NCBI RefSeq assembly: GCF_002188635.1 | Contig: NZ_NINX01000043.1 | Location: 82,307 to 146,306 of the forward strand | Length of the DNA stretch: 64,000 nt | Source: Pigmentiphaga sp. NML030171 | GTDB lineage: Bacteria; Pseudomonadota; Gammaproteobacteria; Burkholderiales; Burkholderiaceae_B | Reading direction: 5' to 3' | Part shown: piece after piece, positions 37,282 through 46,943 of the stretch | How positions within the stretch are numbered: position 1 is the first letter of the stretch | Layout: each line of letters starts with the position of its first letter | Notes under the pieces: generated by a model | What the model was told of the DNA's origin: nothing | Database searches by the model: none | What the model saw: the letters and a program-made list of their open reading frames with translations, nothing else | Made by a program: the position numbers and the translations under genes

Positions 37282-37578
37282 TTACGTCTTTTGCACAAGG
37301 TCCCGTGCCCGGTGATCCCGGAGCCAGTCCCGCAGCGCGTCATTCATCCTCGACTGCCAACCTGGCCCGCTGGATTTGAACGCGTCCACAACCTCCTGAT
37401 CGTAACGGACCGTGAGTTGGACTTTCGTTTGAGCCGCGCGCGGGCGCCCAACTTTCCGCAGTTGCTTGAACTCTTCTTTGCCCAGCTCGTAGGTGTCAGG
37501 GTCCGCGGCGATGCCGGCGTTGATCGCCGCATCCTCGTCTGGGGTGGGCATGATGAGCCCTTTCTTAAGCTTCGGCAT
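37282..37578 (-). CDS. brnA: BrnA-family antitoxin
   Basis: 98 residues, antitoxin of the type II BrnT/BrnA system. The C-terminal half has the ribbon-helix-helix-like VQLTVRYDQEVVDAFKSSG, GWQSRMNDALRDWLRDH that defines BrnA. N-terminal part is acidic, suited to binding the toxin. The start overlaps the end of brnT by 14 bases, giving the toxin-first order usual for this family. BrnA normally represses its own promoter, here at 37838-37866. Confidence 0.92.
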   Translation of the reverse strand: MPKLKKGLIMPTPDEDAAINAGIAADPDTYELGKEEFKQLRKVGRPRAAQTKVQLTVRYDQEVVDAFKSSGPGWQSRMNDALRDWLRDHRARDLVQKT

Positions 37579-37831
37579 AAGCCTTCACCTCCCTGGAGTT
37601 CGCCTTGCGCAGGCTGATTACATGCATCACATCGCCACGCTGCGTGAACACGACACAGAACAGGCGTTGTTCGATAACCGCATACCCGATCTCTCGAAGT
37701 TCGCCATAGTCGTGCCGGGTATCAGGTTTCGACATCACTTCGGGCCAATCGATCCGAGCTGCGAGCGCCAAGGACACGCCATGCTTGCTCTGGTTGATTT
37801 GATCCTTGGCAGGGTCGAATGTGATTTCCAT
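37565..37831 (-). CDS. brnT: BrnT-family ribonuclease toxin
   Basis: 88 residues of the BrnT toxin (RelE-like fold, ribonuclease). Family features are MEITFDPAKDQINQSKHGVS, DWPEVMSKPDTRHDYGE-R, GYAVIEQRLFCVVFTQRG and MHVISLRKANSREVKAY, including the Arg and Lys residues of the catalytic surface. First gene of the operon; brnA overlaps its 3' end. A complete toxin-antitoxin module inside the remnant island, likely what stabilised it. Confidence 0.93.
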   Translation of the reverse strand: MEITFDPAKDQINQSKHGVSLALAARIDWPEVMSKPDTRHDYGELREIGYAVIEQRLFCVVFTQRGDVMHVISLRKANSREVKAYAEA

Positions 37832-37837
37832 TTAATT

Positions 37838-37884
37838 ATTGTAGCTACATAATTAGGGAGTGGCAATCTATTTTTGTAGCTACA
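37838..37884 (-). promoter_or_regulatory. brnTA promoter with two TGTAGCTACA operators
   Basis: On the minus strand -35 TTGCCA (37866-37861) and -10 TACAAT (37843-37838) are 17 bases apart, directly ahead of brnT. The palindrome TGTAGCTACA occurs twice, at 37840-37849 over the -10 and at 37875-37884 upstream of the -35, 35 bases centre to centre. A natural target for BrnA autorepression. Confidence 0.8.
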
Positions 37885-38081
37885 GCGCCACCATTCCACG
37901 ATTAGCAGCCCGGCCGCATCCAGCGCCTCGGTAATCGTCTGCATGGCCTGGGTTCTCCACCCTCGGCGTGGCGCGCTCGCTGCCCTTGCCCCGCAGTCCC
38001 CGTAGCCGGGACATGATCAGCCCGTTGTGTTTGGTAGCGGTGTTCCTATGCACGTCGCGGTGGTCCGCCAGCCGGCCCAGC
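37885..38081. other. Non-coding remnant stretch between brnT promoter and integrase fragment
   Basis: No intact gene. Short open frames on both strands are broken. A minus-strand piece at about 37896-37944 reads [16 protein letters not shown], faintly like the C-terminal tail of XRE-type regulators, but too short to call. Presumed decayed element DNA. Confidence 0.4.
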
Positions 38082-38177
38082 TTCGAGGATTTCCACTTCC
38101 ACGACCTGCGGCACACCTGGCCGAGCTGGCACGTTCAGCGCGGCACGCCGCTCATGGTGCTCAAGGAGCTTGGCGGC
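38082..38177 (+). pseudogene. Tyrosine recombinase (phage integrase) fragment
   Basis: One frame reads [19 protein letters not shown] then [10 protein letters not shown], the HxxR box and the following helix of phage-type integrases (HDLRHT with catalytic His and Arg). The normal next residues, a Trp then ...RYAHL with the catalytic Tyr, are missing, as is everything upstream. Lies 93 bases from the 3' end of the tRNA, the usual attachment place, so it marks a former integration event. Confidence 0.8.
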
Positions 38178-38270
38178 AGGGAACGGATCGATTTTGGTCA
38201 AACGGCATCGCGCAAAAAGAAACGCCACCGGTCAGGGTGGCGCCAAGTGCTTGATACCTGAGTAATTCTT

Positions 38271-38349
<79 letters not shown>

Positions 38350-38395
38350 GAGGGCGCAATTCTACACCGAGTTGCGCTCTCGGCCGGAGGACCGC

Positions 38396-39844
38396 TCAGA
38401 TCACGTACAGATCCACGTACTCATGCACCGGCATGGCCTCCAGCGCCTGCTGGTCCAGCGACACGCCCAGGATGGTGTCCTGCTGCTTGGCCGGGAAGCG
38501 GCGGGCCAGGTTGGTCCGGAACTTGGCTTCCAGCAGCGGGATGCCGTCCTTGCGGCGGCGCTTGTGGCCGATGGGGTATTCGCAGACGATTTCCTTGAGC
38601 TTCTTGCCGTCCTTGAATTCCACGGTCAGCGCGTTGGCGATGGAGCGCTTCTCGGGGTCGTGGTAGTCCTTGGTGAAGGCCGGGTCCTCGACGCAGACGA
38701 TCTTGTCGCGCAACTGGTCGATGCGCGGGTCCCTGGCGATCTCGTCCTCGTAGTCGCCGGCGGTCAGGCGGCCGAACAGGATGGGCACGGCCACCATGTA
38801 CTGGATGCAGTGGTCGCGGTCGGCCGGGTTGTCCAGCGGGCCCTTCTTGTCGATGATGCGGATGCAGGCCTCGTGGGTGCGGATGGTGATCTTCTTGATG
38901 TCGTCCGCGCTGCGGCCCTGCTTCTGCAACTGCTTGTGGATGTCCATCGCGCATTCGACGGCGGTCTGCGAGTGGAACTCGGCCGGGTAGGAGATCTTGA
39001 ACAGCACGTTCTCCATCACGTAGCTGCCGTAGGGGCGCTGGAACTTGAAGGGCTGGCCCTTGAACAGGACGTCGTAGAAGCCCCAGGTCTTGGCGCTCAG
39101 CACCGAGGGATAGCCCATTTCGCCGGTACGCGCGATCAGCGCCAGGCGCACGGCGCGGCTGGTGGCGTCGCCGGCGGCCCAGCTCTTCCTCGAGCCGGTG
39201 TTGGGCGCGTGGCGATAGGTGCGCAGGCTCTGGCCGTCGACCCAGGCCAGGGACACGGCGTTGATCAGTTCATCGCGGGTCAGCCCCAGCATCTGGCCGA
39301 CCACGGCGGTCGAGGCGACCTTGACCAGCACCACGTGGTCCAGGCCGACGCGGTTGAAGGAGTTCTCCAGCGCGATGCAGCCCTGGATTTCGTGGGCCTT
39401 GATCATGGCGGTCAGGACGTCGCGCATGGTCAGCGGTTTCTTGCCTGCGGCGACGGCCTGGCGCGACAGCCAGTCGGCCGTGGCCAGGATGCCGCCCAGG
39501 TTGTCCGAGGGATGGCCCCATTCGGCGGCCAGCCAGGTGTCGTTGAAGTCCAGCCAGCGGATCATGGCGCCGATGTTGAAGGCGGCCTGCACGGGATCGA
39601 GCTGGAACTGGGTGCCGGGCACCTTGGCGCCGTTGGGCACGACGGTGCCGGGAACGATGGGTCCGAGCAGCTTGGTGCAGGCCGGATATTCCAGCGCCTC
39701 CAGGCCGCAGCCCAGGGTGTCGATCAGGCAGTTGCGCGCGGTCTCGTAGGCCAGCTTGCTGGTGATGCGCTTTTTCAGGACGTAGTCGACGATGTCGACC
39801 AGGACCTGGTCGGGTTTGGGACGGACAGTGGAAATAGAAGACAT
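38396..39844 (-). CDS. prpD: 2-methylcitrate dehydratase PrpD
   Basis: 482 residues, the usual PrpD length. Dehydrates 2-methylcitrate to 2-methyl-cis-aconitate in the methylcitrate cycle. Start [20 protein letters not shown]. Motifs are [36 protein letters not shown] (active-site region), [30 protein letters not shown] and [16 protein letters not shown]. Last gene of prpBCD; a dispersed repeat fills the 155-base gap to prpC. Confidence 0.96.
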   Translation of the reverse strand: MSSISTVRPKPDQVLVDIVDYVLKKRITSKLAYETARNCLIDTLGCGLEALEYPACTKLLGPIVPGTVVPNGAKVPGTQFQLDPVQAAFNIGAMIRWLDFNDTWLAAEWGHPSDNLGGILATADWLSRQAVAAGKKPLTMRDVLTAMIKAHEIQGCIALENSFNRVGLDHVVLVKVASTAVVGQMLGLTRDELINAVSLAWVDGQSLRTYRHAPNTGSRKSWAAGDATSRAVRLALIARTGEMGYPSVLSAKTWGFYDVLFKGQPFKFQRPYGSYVMENVLFKISYPAEFHSQTAVECAMDIHKQLQKQGRSADDIKKITIRTHEACIRIIDKKGPLDNPADRDHCIQYMVAVPILFGRLTAGDYEDEIARDPRIDQLRDKIVCVEDPAFTKDYHDPEKRSIANALTVEFKDGKKLKEIVCEYPIGHKRRRKDGIPLLEAKFRTNLARRFPAKQQDTILGVSLDQQALEAMPVHEYVDLYVI

Positions 39845-39846
39845 GG

Positions 39847-39925
39847 GGCCCCCCCCTACGCGCTTCGCGCGCCCCCCAGGGGGCGGCACCAGCGGACCGG
39901 CGGAGCCGGATCCGCGGTGCCCTGG
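39847..39925. repeat. Dispersed GC-rich repeat inside prp operon (prpC-prpD gap)
   Basis: CCCCCCTACGCGCTTCGCGC, then CCCCCCAGGGGGCGGC, GGACCGGCGGAGCCGGATCC and GCGGTGCCCTGG. Single copy, starting three bases outside prpD. It could form hairpins in the prpCD mRNA. Confidence 0.85.
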
Positions 39926-39999
39926 ATGGGCGGTTTGCGCTTTGCGGGTTTGATGGGTTGAAGGATGTTGGTTATTGCAGGAATGAAGCGGTCTTTTCT

Positions 40000-41175
40000 T
40001 TACTTGCGCTTGGCCAGCGGCACGAACTTGCGGTCTTCGGGGCCGGTGTAGTTGGCGCTGGGGCGGATGATCTTGTTGTCGATGCGCTGTTCGATGATGT
40101 GGGCCGACCAGCCGGCGGTGCGGGCGATCACGAACAGCGGGGTGAACATGGCGGTGGGAACGCCCATCTCGTGGTAGCTGACGGCGCTGAACCAGTCGAG
40201 GTTGGGGAACATCTTCTTGACGCTCCACATCACCGATTCCAGGCGCTCGGCGATCTCGTACAGCCGCATGTTGCCGGACTCCTTGGACAGGCGGTGGGCC
40301 ACGCCCTTGATGACCTGGTTGCGCGGGTCGGACACGGTGTAGACGGGGTGGCCGAAGCCGATCACCACTTCCTTGTTCTCGACGCGGCGGCGGATGTCGG
40401 CCTCGGCCTCGTCGGCCGTCTCGTAGCGGCTCTGGACCTCGAAGGCGACTTCGTTGGCGCCGCCGTGCTTGGGTCCGCGCAGCGCGCCGATGGCGCCGGT
40501 CAGGGCCGAGTACATGTCCGAGCCCGTGCCGGCGATGACGCGGGCGGTGAAGGTGGAGGCGTTGAACTCGTGTTCGGCGTACAGGTTCAGCGAGGTGTGC
40601 ATGGCCCGCACCCACGAGGCGGGCGCCGGCTTGCCGTGCAGCAGGTGCAGGAAGTGCCCGCCTATGCTGTCGTCGTCGGTATCGACGTCGATGCGCTCGC
40701 CGCGATGGCTGTAGTGGTACCAGTACAGCAGCATCGATCCCAGCGAGGCCATGAGCCGATCGGCGATATCGCGCGCGCCGGGCAGGTTGTGGTCGTCCTT
40801 CTCGGGCAGCACGCAGCCCAGGGCCGACACGCCGGTGCGCATCACGTCCATGGGGTGGCTGGCCGCGGGCAGCCATTCCAGCGCCGCCTTCACGTTCGCG
40901 GGCAGGCCGCGCAACGCCTTCAGCTTGGTCTTGTAGGCCGCCAGTTCGTTGCGGTTGGGCAGCTTGCCGTGCACCAGCAGATAGGCGATCTCCTCGAACT
41001 CGCACTCATCGGCGATGTCCAGGATGTCATAGCCGCGATAGTGCAGGTCGTTGCCGCTGCGGCCCACCGTGCACAAGGCGGTATTGCCCGCCATCACGCC
41101 CGACAGGGCCACCGACTTCTTCGGCTTCGGCCCCGCGGCCGGCTGGTCTTTCTGATTCGATACCGTTGCGCTCAT
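40000..41175 (-). CDS. prpC: 2-methylcitrate synthase PrpC
   Basis: 391 residues. Condenses propionyl-CoA with oxaloacetate. Citrate-synthase motifs are [28 protein letters not shown], the catalytic His regions [16 protein letters not shown] and [11 protein letters not shown], and [20 protein letters not shown] with the catalytic Asp/His context. The N-terminal 25 residues are a lysine/proline-rich lead. Second gene of prpBCD. Confidence 0.96.
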   Translation of the reverse strand: MSATVSNQKDQPAAGPKPKKSVALSGVMAGNTALCTVGRSGNDLHYRGYDILDIADECEFEEIAYLLVHGKLPNRNELAAYKTKLKALRGLPANVKAALEWLPAASHPMDVMRTGVSALGCVLPEKDDHNLPGARDIADRLMASLGSMLLYWYHYSHRGERIDVDTDDDSIGGHFLHLLHGKPAPASWVRAMHTSLNLYAEHEFNASTFTARVIAGTGSDMYSALTGAIGALRGPKHGGANEVAFEVQSRYETADEAEADIRRRVENKEVVIGFGHPVYTVSDPRNQVIKGVAHRLSKESGNMRLYEIAERLESVMWSVKKMFPNLDWFSAVSYHEMGVPTAMFTPLFVIARTAGWSAHIIEQRIDNKIIRPSANYTGPEDRKFVPLAKRK

Positions 41176-41218
41176 CGTCTCACTCGCTCCATTTGGCAGT
41201 TGTTACTACTGTTGAGGT

Positions 41219-41326
41219 CCACCCCCTGGCGGCCTTCGGCCGCTCCCCCTCAAGGGGGCGGCGCTGGCGGACCGGCAAAGCCGGATCCGCGGCGCCCTGG
41301 GGGGACGCGTCAGCGCGTAGGAGGTA
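41219..41326. repeat. Dispersed GC-rich repeat inside prp operon (prpB-prpC gap)
   Basis: CCACCCCCTGGCGGCCTTCGG variant of the left arm, then CCCTCAAGGGGGCGGCGCTGG, CGGACCGGCAAAGCCGGATCC, and a closing GGGGGGACGCGTCAGCGCGTAGG that is the inverted end of another copy. It reaches the prpB stop codon at 41327. Confidence 0.85.
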
Positions 41327-42229
41327 CTACTTCTTAGGGCCCCCTTTTTTGAATAATGCATCCAAATGCTGTTCGAACGCGTGATAGCCAATGCGATCGT
41401 ACAACTCCTCGCGCGTCTGCATCATGTCGATCACGTTCTTCTGGTGCCCGTCGCGGCGGATGGCCGTGTAGACGGTTTCCGCGGCCTTGTTCATGGCGCG
41501 GAAGGCGGACAGCGGATACAGCACCATGGACACGTCGGCGCTGCGCAGTTCCTCCACCGTGAACAGCGGCGTCTGTCCGAACTCGGTGATGTTGGCCAGC
41601 ACCGGCACCTTCACGGCGTCGACGAACTTGCGGTAGGTGGGCAGGTCGTAGGCGGCCTCGGCGAAGATGCCGTCGGCGCCCGCTTCCACGCAGGCCTGGG
41701 CGCGCTCGATGGCGGCGTCCAGCCCCTCCACCGCGATCGCGTCGGTGCGCGCCACCAGGAAGAAGTCGGGATCGGTCTTGGCATCGGCCGCCGCCTTGAC
41801 GCGGTCCACCATTTCCGCGGCCGAGACGATTTCCTTGCCCGGACGGTGGCCACAGCGCTTGGCGCCGACCTGGTCCTCGATGTGGCAGGCAGCGGCGCCG
41901 GCCTTGATCAGGCTCTTGACCGAACGCGCGATGTTGAAGGCCGAGGGGCCAAAGCCGGTATCGATGTCCACCATCAGGGGCAGGTCGCACACGTCGGTGA
42001 TGCGGCGCACATCGATCAGCACGTCGTCCAGCGTGTTGATGCCCAGGTCGGGCATGCCCAGCGAGCCGGCTGCCACGCCGCCGCCCGATACGTAGACGGC
42101 GCGAAAGCCCGCGCGCTTGGCCAGCAAGGCGTGGTTGGCGTTGATGGCGCCGATGATCTGCAGGGGATGTTCTTCGCGCAGCGCCTGGCGGAAGCGGGCG
42201 CCGGGCGAGGCGGGTCGTGAGGAGGTCAT
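41327..42229 (-). CDS. prpB: 2-methylisocitrate lyase PrpB
   Basis: 300 residues. Splits 2-methylisocitrate into pyruvate and succinate. Isocitrate-lyase superfamily features are [29 protein letters not shown] (metal ligand), the flexible-loop signature [10 protein letters not shown] with catalytic Cys, and [18 protein letters not shown]. First gene after the sigma-54 promoter at 42264-42279. Confidence 0.96.
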   Translation of the reverse strand: MTSSRPASPGARFRQALREEHPLQIIGAINANHALLAKRAGFRAVYVSGGGVAAGSLGMPDLGINTLDDVLIDVRRITDVCDLPLMVDIDTGFGPSAFNIARSVKSLIKAGAAACHIEDQVGAKRCGHRPGKEIVSAAEMVDRVKAAADAKTDPDFFLVARTDAIAVEGLDAAIERAQACVEAGADGIFAEAAYDLPTYRKFVDAVKVPVLANITEFGQTPLFTVEELRSADVSMVLYPLSAFRAMNKAAETVYTAIRRDGHQKNVIDMMQTREELYDRIGYHAFEQHLDALFKKGGPKK

Positions 42230-42263
42230 GGCGATGACTCGGACTAGGGAAAACTCAGCTTAC

Positions 42264-42279
42264 TGCAAAGACCGTGCCA
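42264..42279 (-). promoter_or_regulatory. Sigma-54 promoter of prpBCD
   Basis: The minus strand reads TGGCAC-GGTCT-TTGCA (42279-42264), matching the -24/-12 consensus TGGCAC-N5-TTGCW at every position. Transcription would begin about 42252, leaving a short leader to the prpB ATG at 42229. It fits the sigma-54-dependent activator PrpR encoded divergently. Confidence 0.9.
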
Positions 42280-42389
42280 TGCGTGGGCCAGGGCCGCCCC
42301 TTCCCCGCGCCAGGCCGCATGGCCACAGGCTTTGCCCGCGGCGTCCCAGGCGTCGACGGACTCGCCCGCCCGCCTTTGACGGCAGATTC

Positions 42390-42414
42390 ATTTCACATTT
42401 GAAATCTATATAAT
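42390..42414 (+). promoter_or_regulatory. prpR promoter -10 and palindromic activator-type site
   Basis: An inverted repeat ATTTCA-CATT-TGAAAT (42390-42405) lies about 110 bases upstream of the sigma-54 promoter, a normal distance for an enhancer site of PrpR. A perfect TATAAT (42409-42414) stands 25 bases ahead of the prpR ATG; no clear -35 is seen. PrpR binding over this site could couple activation of prpB with autoregulation. Confidence 0.5.
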
Positions 42415-42438
42415 CAAATCTGCAATACGGATCTTGCC

Positions 42439-44409
42439 ATGGACCTCCCTGCCGCGCTTCCCCCCCGCTCGCAATCCCGGCCCGTCATCTGGACCATGGG
42501 CATCAGCCGCGTCTCCCGCGCCTTCGCCGAACTGGCTCCGGCATATGCCGGACAAGCCGATTTCCGCATCGTCGACGAAGGCTTCGAGACGGCGGCCCGC
42601 TCGATCAACGAGGCGGCGCGCCAGGGCCTGGTCGATGCGGTGGTCGCGGGCGGCTCGAACGGCGCCTACCTGCGCCAGCACGTGGACGTGCCGGTCATCC
42701 TGATCAAGGTCACGGGCTTCGACGTCATGCACGCCCTGACCACCGCCAGGCAGTTGTCCAGCCGCCTGGCCCTGGTCACGCACGCCTCCACCTTTCCCGA
42801 GACCGAAGCCTTCAAGCAGGCCTTCGGGCTGGACTTCCCCAGCCACAGCTACGTCACGACCGAGGACGCCGCCGCGCAGGTCAAGGCGCTCAAGCGCGCC
42901 GGACTGGAGGTCATCGTCGGCCCCGGGCTGGTTTCGGACCTGGCCGAGCAACAGGGCCTGGCCGGCGTCTTCCTTTACTCCAGCAATTCGATCCGCGTCG
43001 CAATGGAAGACGCCATCGAGGCGGCCCGGCTCGCGCGCATCGAACAGCGCCGCCGCGAATACCTGAACACGGTGCTGTCCCACCTGAACGAAGGCGTGGC
43101 CGCGGTGGACGCCGAAGGCCGCATCCAGTCGCTCAATCCGCCCATGGAGCGGCTGCTGGGCCTGCGGCGCGAACAGGCCATCGGCCAGCCGCTGGAGGAA
43201 GCCGCGCCGGCCATCTCGCTCGACGGCCCCCTGCGCCACGGGCAGAAAGAACTGGAGACCATCCAGAAGGTGCGCGACAAGGTGCTGATCCTCAACCGCA
43301 TCCCCATCCTGAGCGGCGGCGAACTGCTGGGCGCGGTGGTCACGGCCCAGGATGCCCAGGCCATCCAGCGGGTGGACCGCAACCTGCGTACCGGCGCGCC
43401 GGCGCGGCCGTCGGGCACGCGCTACGACCTGGACGACCTGCTCGGCAGCTCGGGACCCATGCAGCGGGTGCGCGAGCTGGCCCGGCTGTACGCCGGCGTC
43501 AGCTCCACGGTACTGATCGAGGGCGAGAGCGGTACCGGCAAGGAGGTGCTGGCGCAGGGCATGCACCGCGCCAGCCCCCGCCGCGACTTTCCCTTCGTCG
43601 CCATCAACTGCGCGGCCTTCCCCGAACCCCTGCTGGAAAGCGAACTGTTCGGCTACGAAGAAGGAGCCTTCACCGGCGCGCGCAAGGGCGGCAAGACCGG
43701 CCTGTTCGAGGCCGCCCACAACGGCACGCTGTTCCTGGACGAGATCGGCGACATGCCCCTGGCGCTGCAGGTGCGCCTGCTGCGCGTGCTGCAGGAGCGG
43801 CAGGTGCTGCCGGTAGGCGCGCTGGAACCGGTGGCGGTCAACGTACGGGTGATCGCGGCCACCCACCGCGACCTGCAAGCCATGGTGCGCGCCGGCGACT
43901 TCCGGCAGGACCTGTTCTACCGCTTGAACATCCTGCGCATCGCCATGCCGCCGCTGCGCGAGCGCGAAGGCGACATCGACGAACTGGCCGAGGAACTCTA
44001 CGCCCGCGCGCAGCGGCGGCTGGGCATGGCCCGGCCCGTGCGCCTGCCGGCCTTCGTCCGATCACGGTGCGCGCAATACGCCTGGCCCGGCAACCTGCGG
44101 GAGATGGAAAACGTGCTGGAACGGGTGGCGGTATCGCATGCGGGCCGCAAGATCGGCCGCAAGGAACTGGAGCTGGAACTGGAGATCACCGTGCCCGAGC
44201 TGTACGGCGGCGGGGACGAGGCGCCCGCCGCCGGAGGCGAGGCCGCCTTCGCGCCGCTGGACGAGATCGCCCGGACCAGCCAGGCCGCCCACGCACGCCG
44301 GGTGCTGGACGCCTGCCATGGCGACCGCGCGGCGGCGTGCCGGATACTGGGCATCAGCCCCGCCACGCTGTGGCGCAAGCTGAAAGAGGCGCCGCCCGGC
44401 GCCTCGTAA
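42439..44409 (+). CDS. prpR: Sigma-54-dependent propionate catabolism activator PrpR
   Basis: 656 residues. An N-terminal PrpR_N sensor domain (about 15-195), known in relatives to sense 2-methylcitrate; a PAS-like linker (about 205-310); an AAA+ domain (about 335-575) with Walker A GESGTGKE, the sigma-54 contact loop GAFTGA, and Walker B LFLDEIGD; a C-terminal Fis-type helix-turn-helix, [22 protein letters not shown]. Divergent from prpB with a 209-base control region. All parts for activity are present. Confidence 0.96.
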   Translation: MDLPAALPPRSQSRPVIWTMGISRVSRAFAELAPAYAGQADFRIVDEGFETAARSINEAARQGLVDAVVAGGSNGAYLRQHVDVPVILIKVTGFDVMHALTTARQLSSRLALVTHASTFPETEAFKQAFGLDFPSHSYVTTEDAAAQVKALKRAGLEVIVGPGLVSDLAEQQGLAGVFLYSSNSIRVAMEDAIEAARLARIEQRRREYLNTVLSHLNEGVAAVDAEGRIQSLNPPMERLLGLRREQAIGQPLEEAAPAISLDGPLRHGQKELETIQKVRDKVLILNRIPILSGGELLGAVVTAQDAQAIQRVDRNLRTGAPARPSGTRYDLDDLLGSSGPMQRVRELARLYAGVSSTVLIEGESGTGKEVLAQGMHRASPRRDFPFVAINCAAFPEPLLESELFGYEEGAFTGARKGGKTGLFEAAHNGTLFLDEIGDMPLALQVRLLRVLQERQVLPVGALEPVAVNVRVIAATHRDLQAMVRAGDFRQDLFYRLNILRIAMPPLREREGDIDELAEELYARAQRRLGMARPVRLPAFVRSRCAQYAWPGNLREMENVLERVAVSHAGRKIGRKELELELEITVPELYGGGDEAPAAGGEAAFAPLDEIARTSQAAHARRVLDACHGDRAAACRILGISPATLWRKLKEAPPGAS

Positions 44410-44412
44410 GGC

Positions 44413-45606
44413 CTAGCAGAAGGCCTGGATGCCCGTCTGGGCGCGGCCCAGGATCAGCGCATGGATGTCGTGCGTGCCTTCGTAGGTGTTGACCACCTCG
44501 AGGTTGACGACGTGGCGGATCACGCCGAACTCGTCGGAAATCCCGTTGCCACCCAGCATGTCGCGCGCGACGCGGGCGATGTCCAGCGACTTGCCGCAGG
44601 AGTTGCGCTTCATGATGGAGGTGATCTCCACCGCAGCCGTCCCTTCGTCTTTCATCCGTCCCAGGCGCAGGCAGCCTTGCAGGCCCAGCGTGATCTCGGT
44701 CTGCATGTCGGCCAGTTTCTTCTGCACCAGTTGGTTGGCGGCCAGCGGACGGCCGAACTGCTTGCGGTCCAGCACATACTGGCGGGCGGTGTGCCAGCAG
44801 TACTCGGCGGCCCCCAGCGCGCCCCAGGCGATGCCGTAGCGTGCGGAGTTCAGGCAGGTGAACGGCCCCTTCAGGCCGGCCACGTTGGGCATGTAGTTCT
44901 CTTCCGGCACGAAGACCTCGTCCATGACGATCTCGCCGGTAATGGACGTGCGCAGGCCGACCTTGCCGTGGATGGCGGGGGCCGACAGACCCTTCCAGCC
45001 CTTCTCCAGGATGAAGCCGCGGATGTTGTCCTTACCGTCCTCGTCCTTGAGTTTGGCCCAGACCACGAACACGTCGGCAATCGGCGAGTTGGTGATCCAC
45101 ATCTTGGCGCCGCTCAGGCGGTAGCCGCCGTCCACCTTGGTGGCGCGGGTGATCATGGAGCCGGGATCCGAACCGTGGTTGGGCTCGGTCAGGCCGAAGC
45201 AGCCGATCAGCTCGCCGGTGGCCAGCTTGGGCAGGTATTTCTGCTTTTGCGCCTCGGTACCGAACTCATGGATGGGGACCATGACCAGCGAGGACTGCAC
45301 GCTCATCATCGACCGGTAGCCGGAATCGACGCGCTCGACCTCGCGCGCGATCAGGCCGTAGCTGACGTAGTTCAGGCCGGGGCCGCCGTATTGTTCGGGA
45401 ATGGTGGGCCCCAACAGGCCCAGCTCGCCCATCTCGCGGAAGATGGCGGCATCGGTGCGCTCGTTGCGGAACGACTCCAGCACGCGCGGCATCAGCTTGT
45501 CCTGGCAGTATGCCGCCGCCGCTTCCCGCACCATGCGCTCGTCGTCGGTCAGCTGCTGGTCGAGCAGCAAGGGGTCGGCCCAGTTGAATTGTGCAGGCTT
45601 GTGCAT
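44413..45606 (-). CDS. gcdH: Glutaryl-CoA dehydrogenase GcdH
   Basis: 397 residues from ATG 45606 ([20 protein letters not shown]); ATG 45615 would add three. FAD acyl-CoA dehydrogenase that oxidises and decarboxylates glutaryl-CoA to crotonyl-CoA in lysine/tryptophan breakdown. Features are [65 protein letters not shown], and the catalytic base in [17 protein letters not shown]. The sequence is clearly of the glutaryl-CoA group. Divergent from a LysR gene. Confidence 0.93.
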   Translation of the reverse strand: MHKPAQFNWADPLLLDQQLTDDERMVREAAAAYCQDKLMPRVLESFRNERTDAAIFREMGELGLLGPTIPEQYGGPGLNYVSYGLIAREVERVDSGYRSMMSVQSSLVMVPIHEFGTEAQKQKYLPKLATGELIGCFGLTEPNHGSDPGSMITRATKVDGGYRLSGAKMWITNSPIADVFVVWAKLKDEDGKDNIRGFILEKGWKGLSAPAIHGKVGLRTSITGEIVMDEVFVPEENYMPNVAGLKGPFTCLNSARYGIAWGALGAAEYCWHTARQYVLDRKQFGRPLAANQLVQKKLADMQTEITLGLQGCLRLGRMKDEGTAAVEITSIMKRNSCGKSLDIARVARDMLGGNGISDEFGVIRHVVNLEVVNTYEGTHDIHALILGRAQTGIQAFC

Positions 45607-45774
45607 AAGATTCATGTCTCGCAAGTAGTTGGGGAAACAGGAGACACCGTGTCCTCCCGGCGAATTTCCTGCAAGATATACGGATTCGAGCACTACGCCA
45701 AACGAGTTCTTTTCACTTATCTGTGCGTTTTCCGCACTTGGTAAAGTAGAGACTGACGATTCCGGGGCCCCCTC

Positions 45775-46683
45775 ATGCGCCGCAAGTTGCCCAGCACCGC
45801 CGCCCTGGCCGCCTTCGAGGCGGCCGCGCGCCACCAGAGCTTCACCAAGGCCGCGGCCGAACTGGCCCTGACCCAGAGCGCCGTCTGCCGCCAGATCGCC
45901 GGCCTGGAATCCTTCCTGGGCCTGAAGCTGTTCCGCCGCACCCGGCGCGGCGTCACCCTGACCCAGGCCGGCCAGACCTACGGCGAGACCGTGGCGCGCC
46001 GCCTGGACGAGGTCGAGCGCGACACCCTGGACCTGATGGCCCGGCGCGGCGAAGGCGGCGTGCTGGAACTGGCGTCCGTGCCCACCTTCGCCACCCGCTG
46101 GCTGCTGCCGCGCCTGGCCGACTTCGAACGCCACGCCCCCAACATCGTCCTGAACATCACCCCCCAAAGCCGGCCCTTCCTGTTCGAGGGCACCCCCTTC
46201 GACGCCGCCATCTACGCCGGCGACGGCCCCTGGCCGGGCACCGAGGCGGTCTTCCTGATGCCGGAGAAGCTGGTCCCCGTGTGCTCGCCCAAGCTGCTGG
46301 GCGTGCGCAAGCGCATCATGCCCGGGCAGTTCTCGGCCTACCGGCTGCTGCAGCAAAGCACCCGCCCCTACGCCTGGCGGCAATGGTTCGCCGCGCAAAA
46401 CGTCAGCCATCCGCACGACCTGGGCGGGCCGCGCTACGAACTGTTCTCGATGCTGGTGGAAGCTGCCGTGCACGGCCAGGGCATCGCCCTCGTGCCACGG
46501 CTGATCGTGGAAGAAGAACTCGCATCGGGCCGGCTGATCGTCGCCTGCGAACGCGAATCGGTGCGGGACAAGAACTACTACCTGGTCCTGCCCGAGTGGA
46601 AGGCCGACCACGAACCCCTGCACCTGTTCACGCAGTGGCTGGCCGCCCAGGCGGCCCAGTACCGGGCGCAGCATGGGCTATAA
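45775..46683 (+). CDS. LysR-family regulator (GcvA-like), probable gcdH regulator
   Basis: 302 residues. An N-terminal helix-turn-helix with [40 protein letters not shown] and [19 protein letters not shown] is typical of the GcvA/AmpR subgroup. The C-terminal effector domain includes [15 protein letters not shown] and [16 protein letters not shown]. Shares a 168-base divergent control region with gcdH, the common arrangement for a dedicated activator of that gene. Effector not known, perhaps glutarate or glutaryl-CoA. Confidence 0.9.
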   Translation: MRRKLPSTAALAAFEAAARHQSFTKAAAELALTQSAVCRQIAGLESFLGLKLFRRTRRGVTLTQAGQTYGETVARRLDEVERDTLDLMARRGEGGVLELASVPTFATRWLLPRLADFERHAPNIVLNITPQSRPFLFEGTPFDAAIYAGDGPWPGTEAVFLMPEKLVPVCSPKLLGVRKRIMPGQFSAYRLLQQSTRPYAWRQWFAAQNVSHPHDLGGPRYELFSMLVEAAVHGQGIALVPRLIVEEELASGRLIVACERESVRDKNYYLVLPEWKADHEPLHLFTQWLAAQAAQYRAQHGL

Positions 46684-46687
46684 AAAA

Positions 46688-46768
46688 CCCCACCCCCTAC
46701 GCCCTTCGGGCGCCCCCTCAAGGGGGCGGCGCTGGCGGACCGGCAAAGCCGGATCCGCGGCGCCCTGG
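46688..46768. repeat. Dispersed GC-rich repeat, left arm of a paired element
   Basis: CACCCCCTACGCCCTTCGGG, CCCCCTCAAGGGGGCGGCGC, GGACCGGCAAAGCCGGATCC, GCGGCGCCCTGG. Starts four bases after the LysR stop. Followed by a core of about 92 bases with GGGCAGCCAGCGAAGCACC and then the inverted arm at 46861. The core fills the rest of the 260-base gap. Confidence 0.85.
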
Positions 46769-46860
46769 ATCAAAGCAGCCATGCGGTGCTCCGCACCGTT
46801 GATATCACTGGGCAGCCAGCGAAGCACCGGCGCCACAACCCGAGATAAAGGAACTAGGCA

Positions 46861-46938
46861 CAGGATGCGGTGGATCCGGCTCCGCCGGTCCACCCGCATC
46901 GCCCCCTGGGGGGCGCCCGTAAGGGCGTAGGGGGGGGA
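46861..46938. repeat. Dispersed GC-rich repeat, inverted arm
   Basis: CAGGATGCGGTGGATCCGGC through GCCCCCTGGGGGGCGCCCGT to AAGGGCGTAGGGGGGGG, the reverse-complement form. It ends six bases before the rpoD stop codon. Confidence 0.85.
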
Positions 46939-46943
46939 CCCCT

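Noticed and set aside
37735..37944. Small minus-strand frame over the brnT promoter
   Set aside because: Overlaps the brnT start and promoter and has no family match beyond a weak regulator-like stretch.
38396..41005. Fused 869-codon prpC-prpD reading frame
   Set aside because: The upstream part is an out-of-frame reading of prpC passing through the repeat; PrpD starts at its own ATG 39844.
44413..46674. 753-codon frame extending gcdH upstream
   Set aside because: The extension lies antisense to the LysR gene; GcdH homology begins at 45606.
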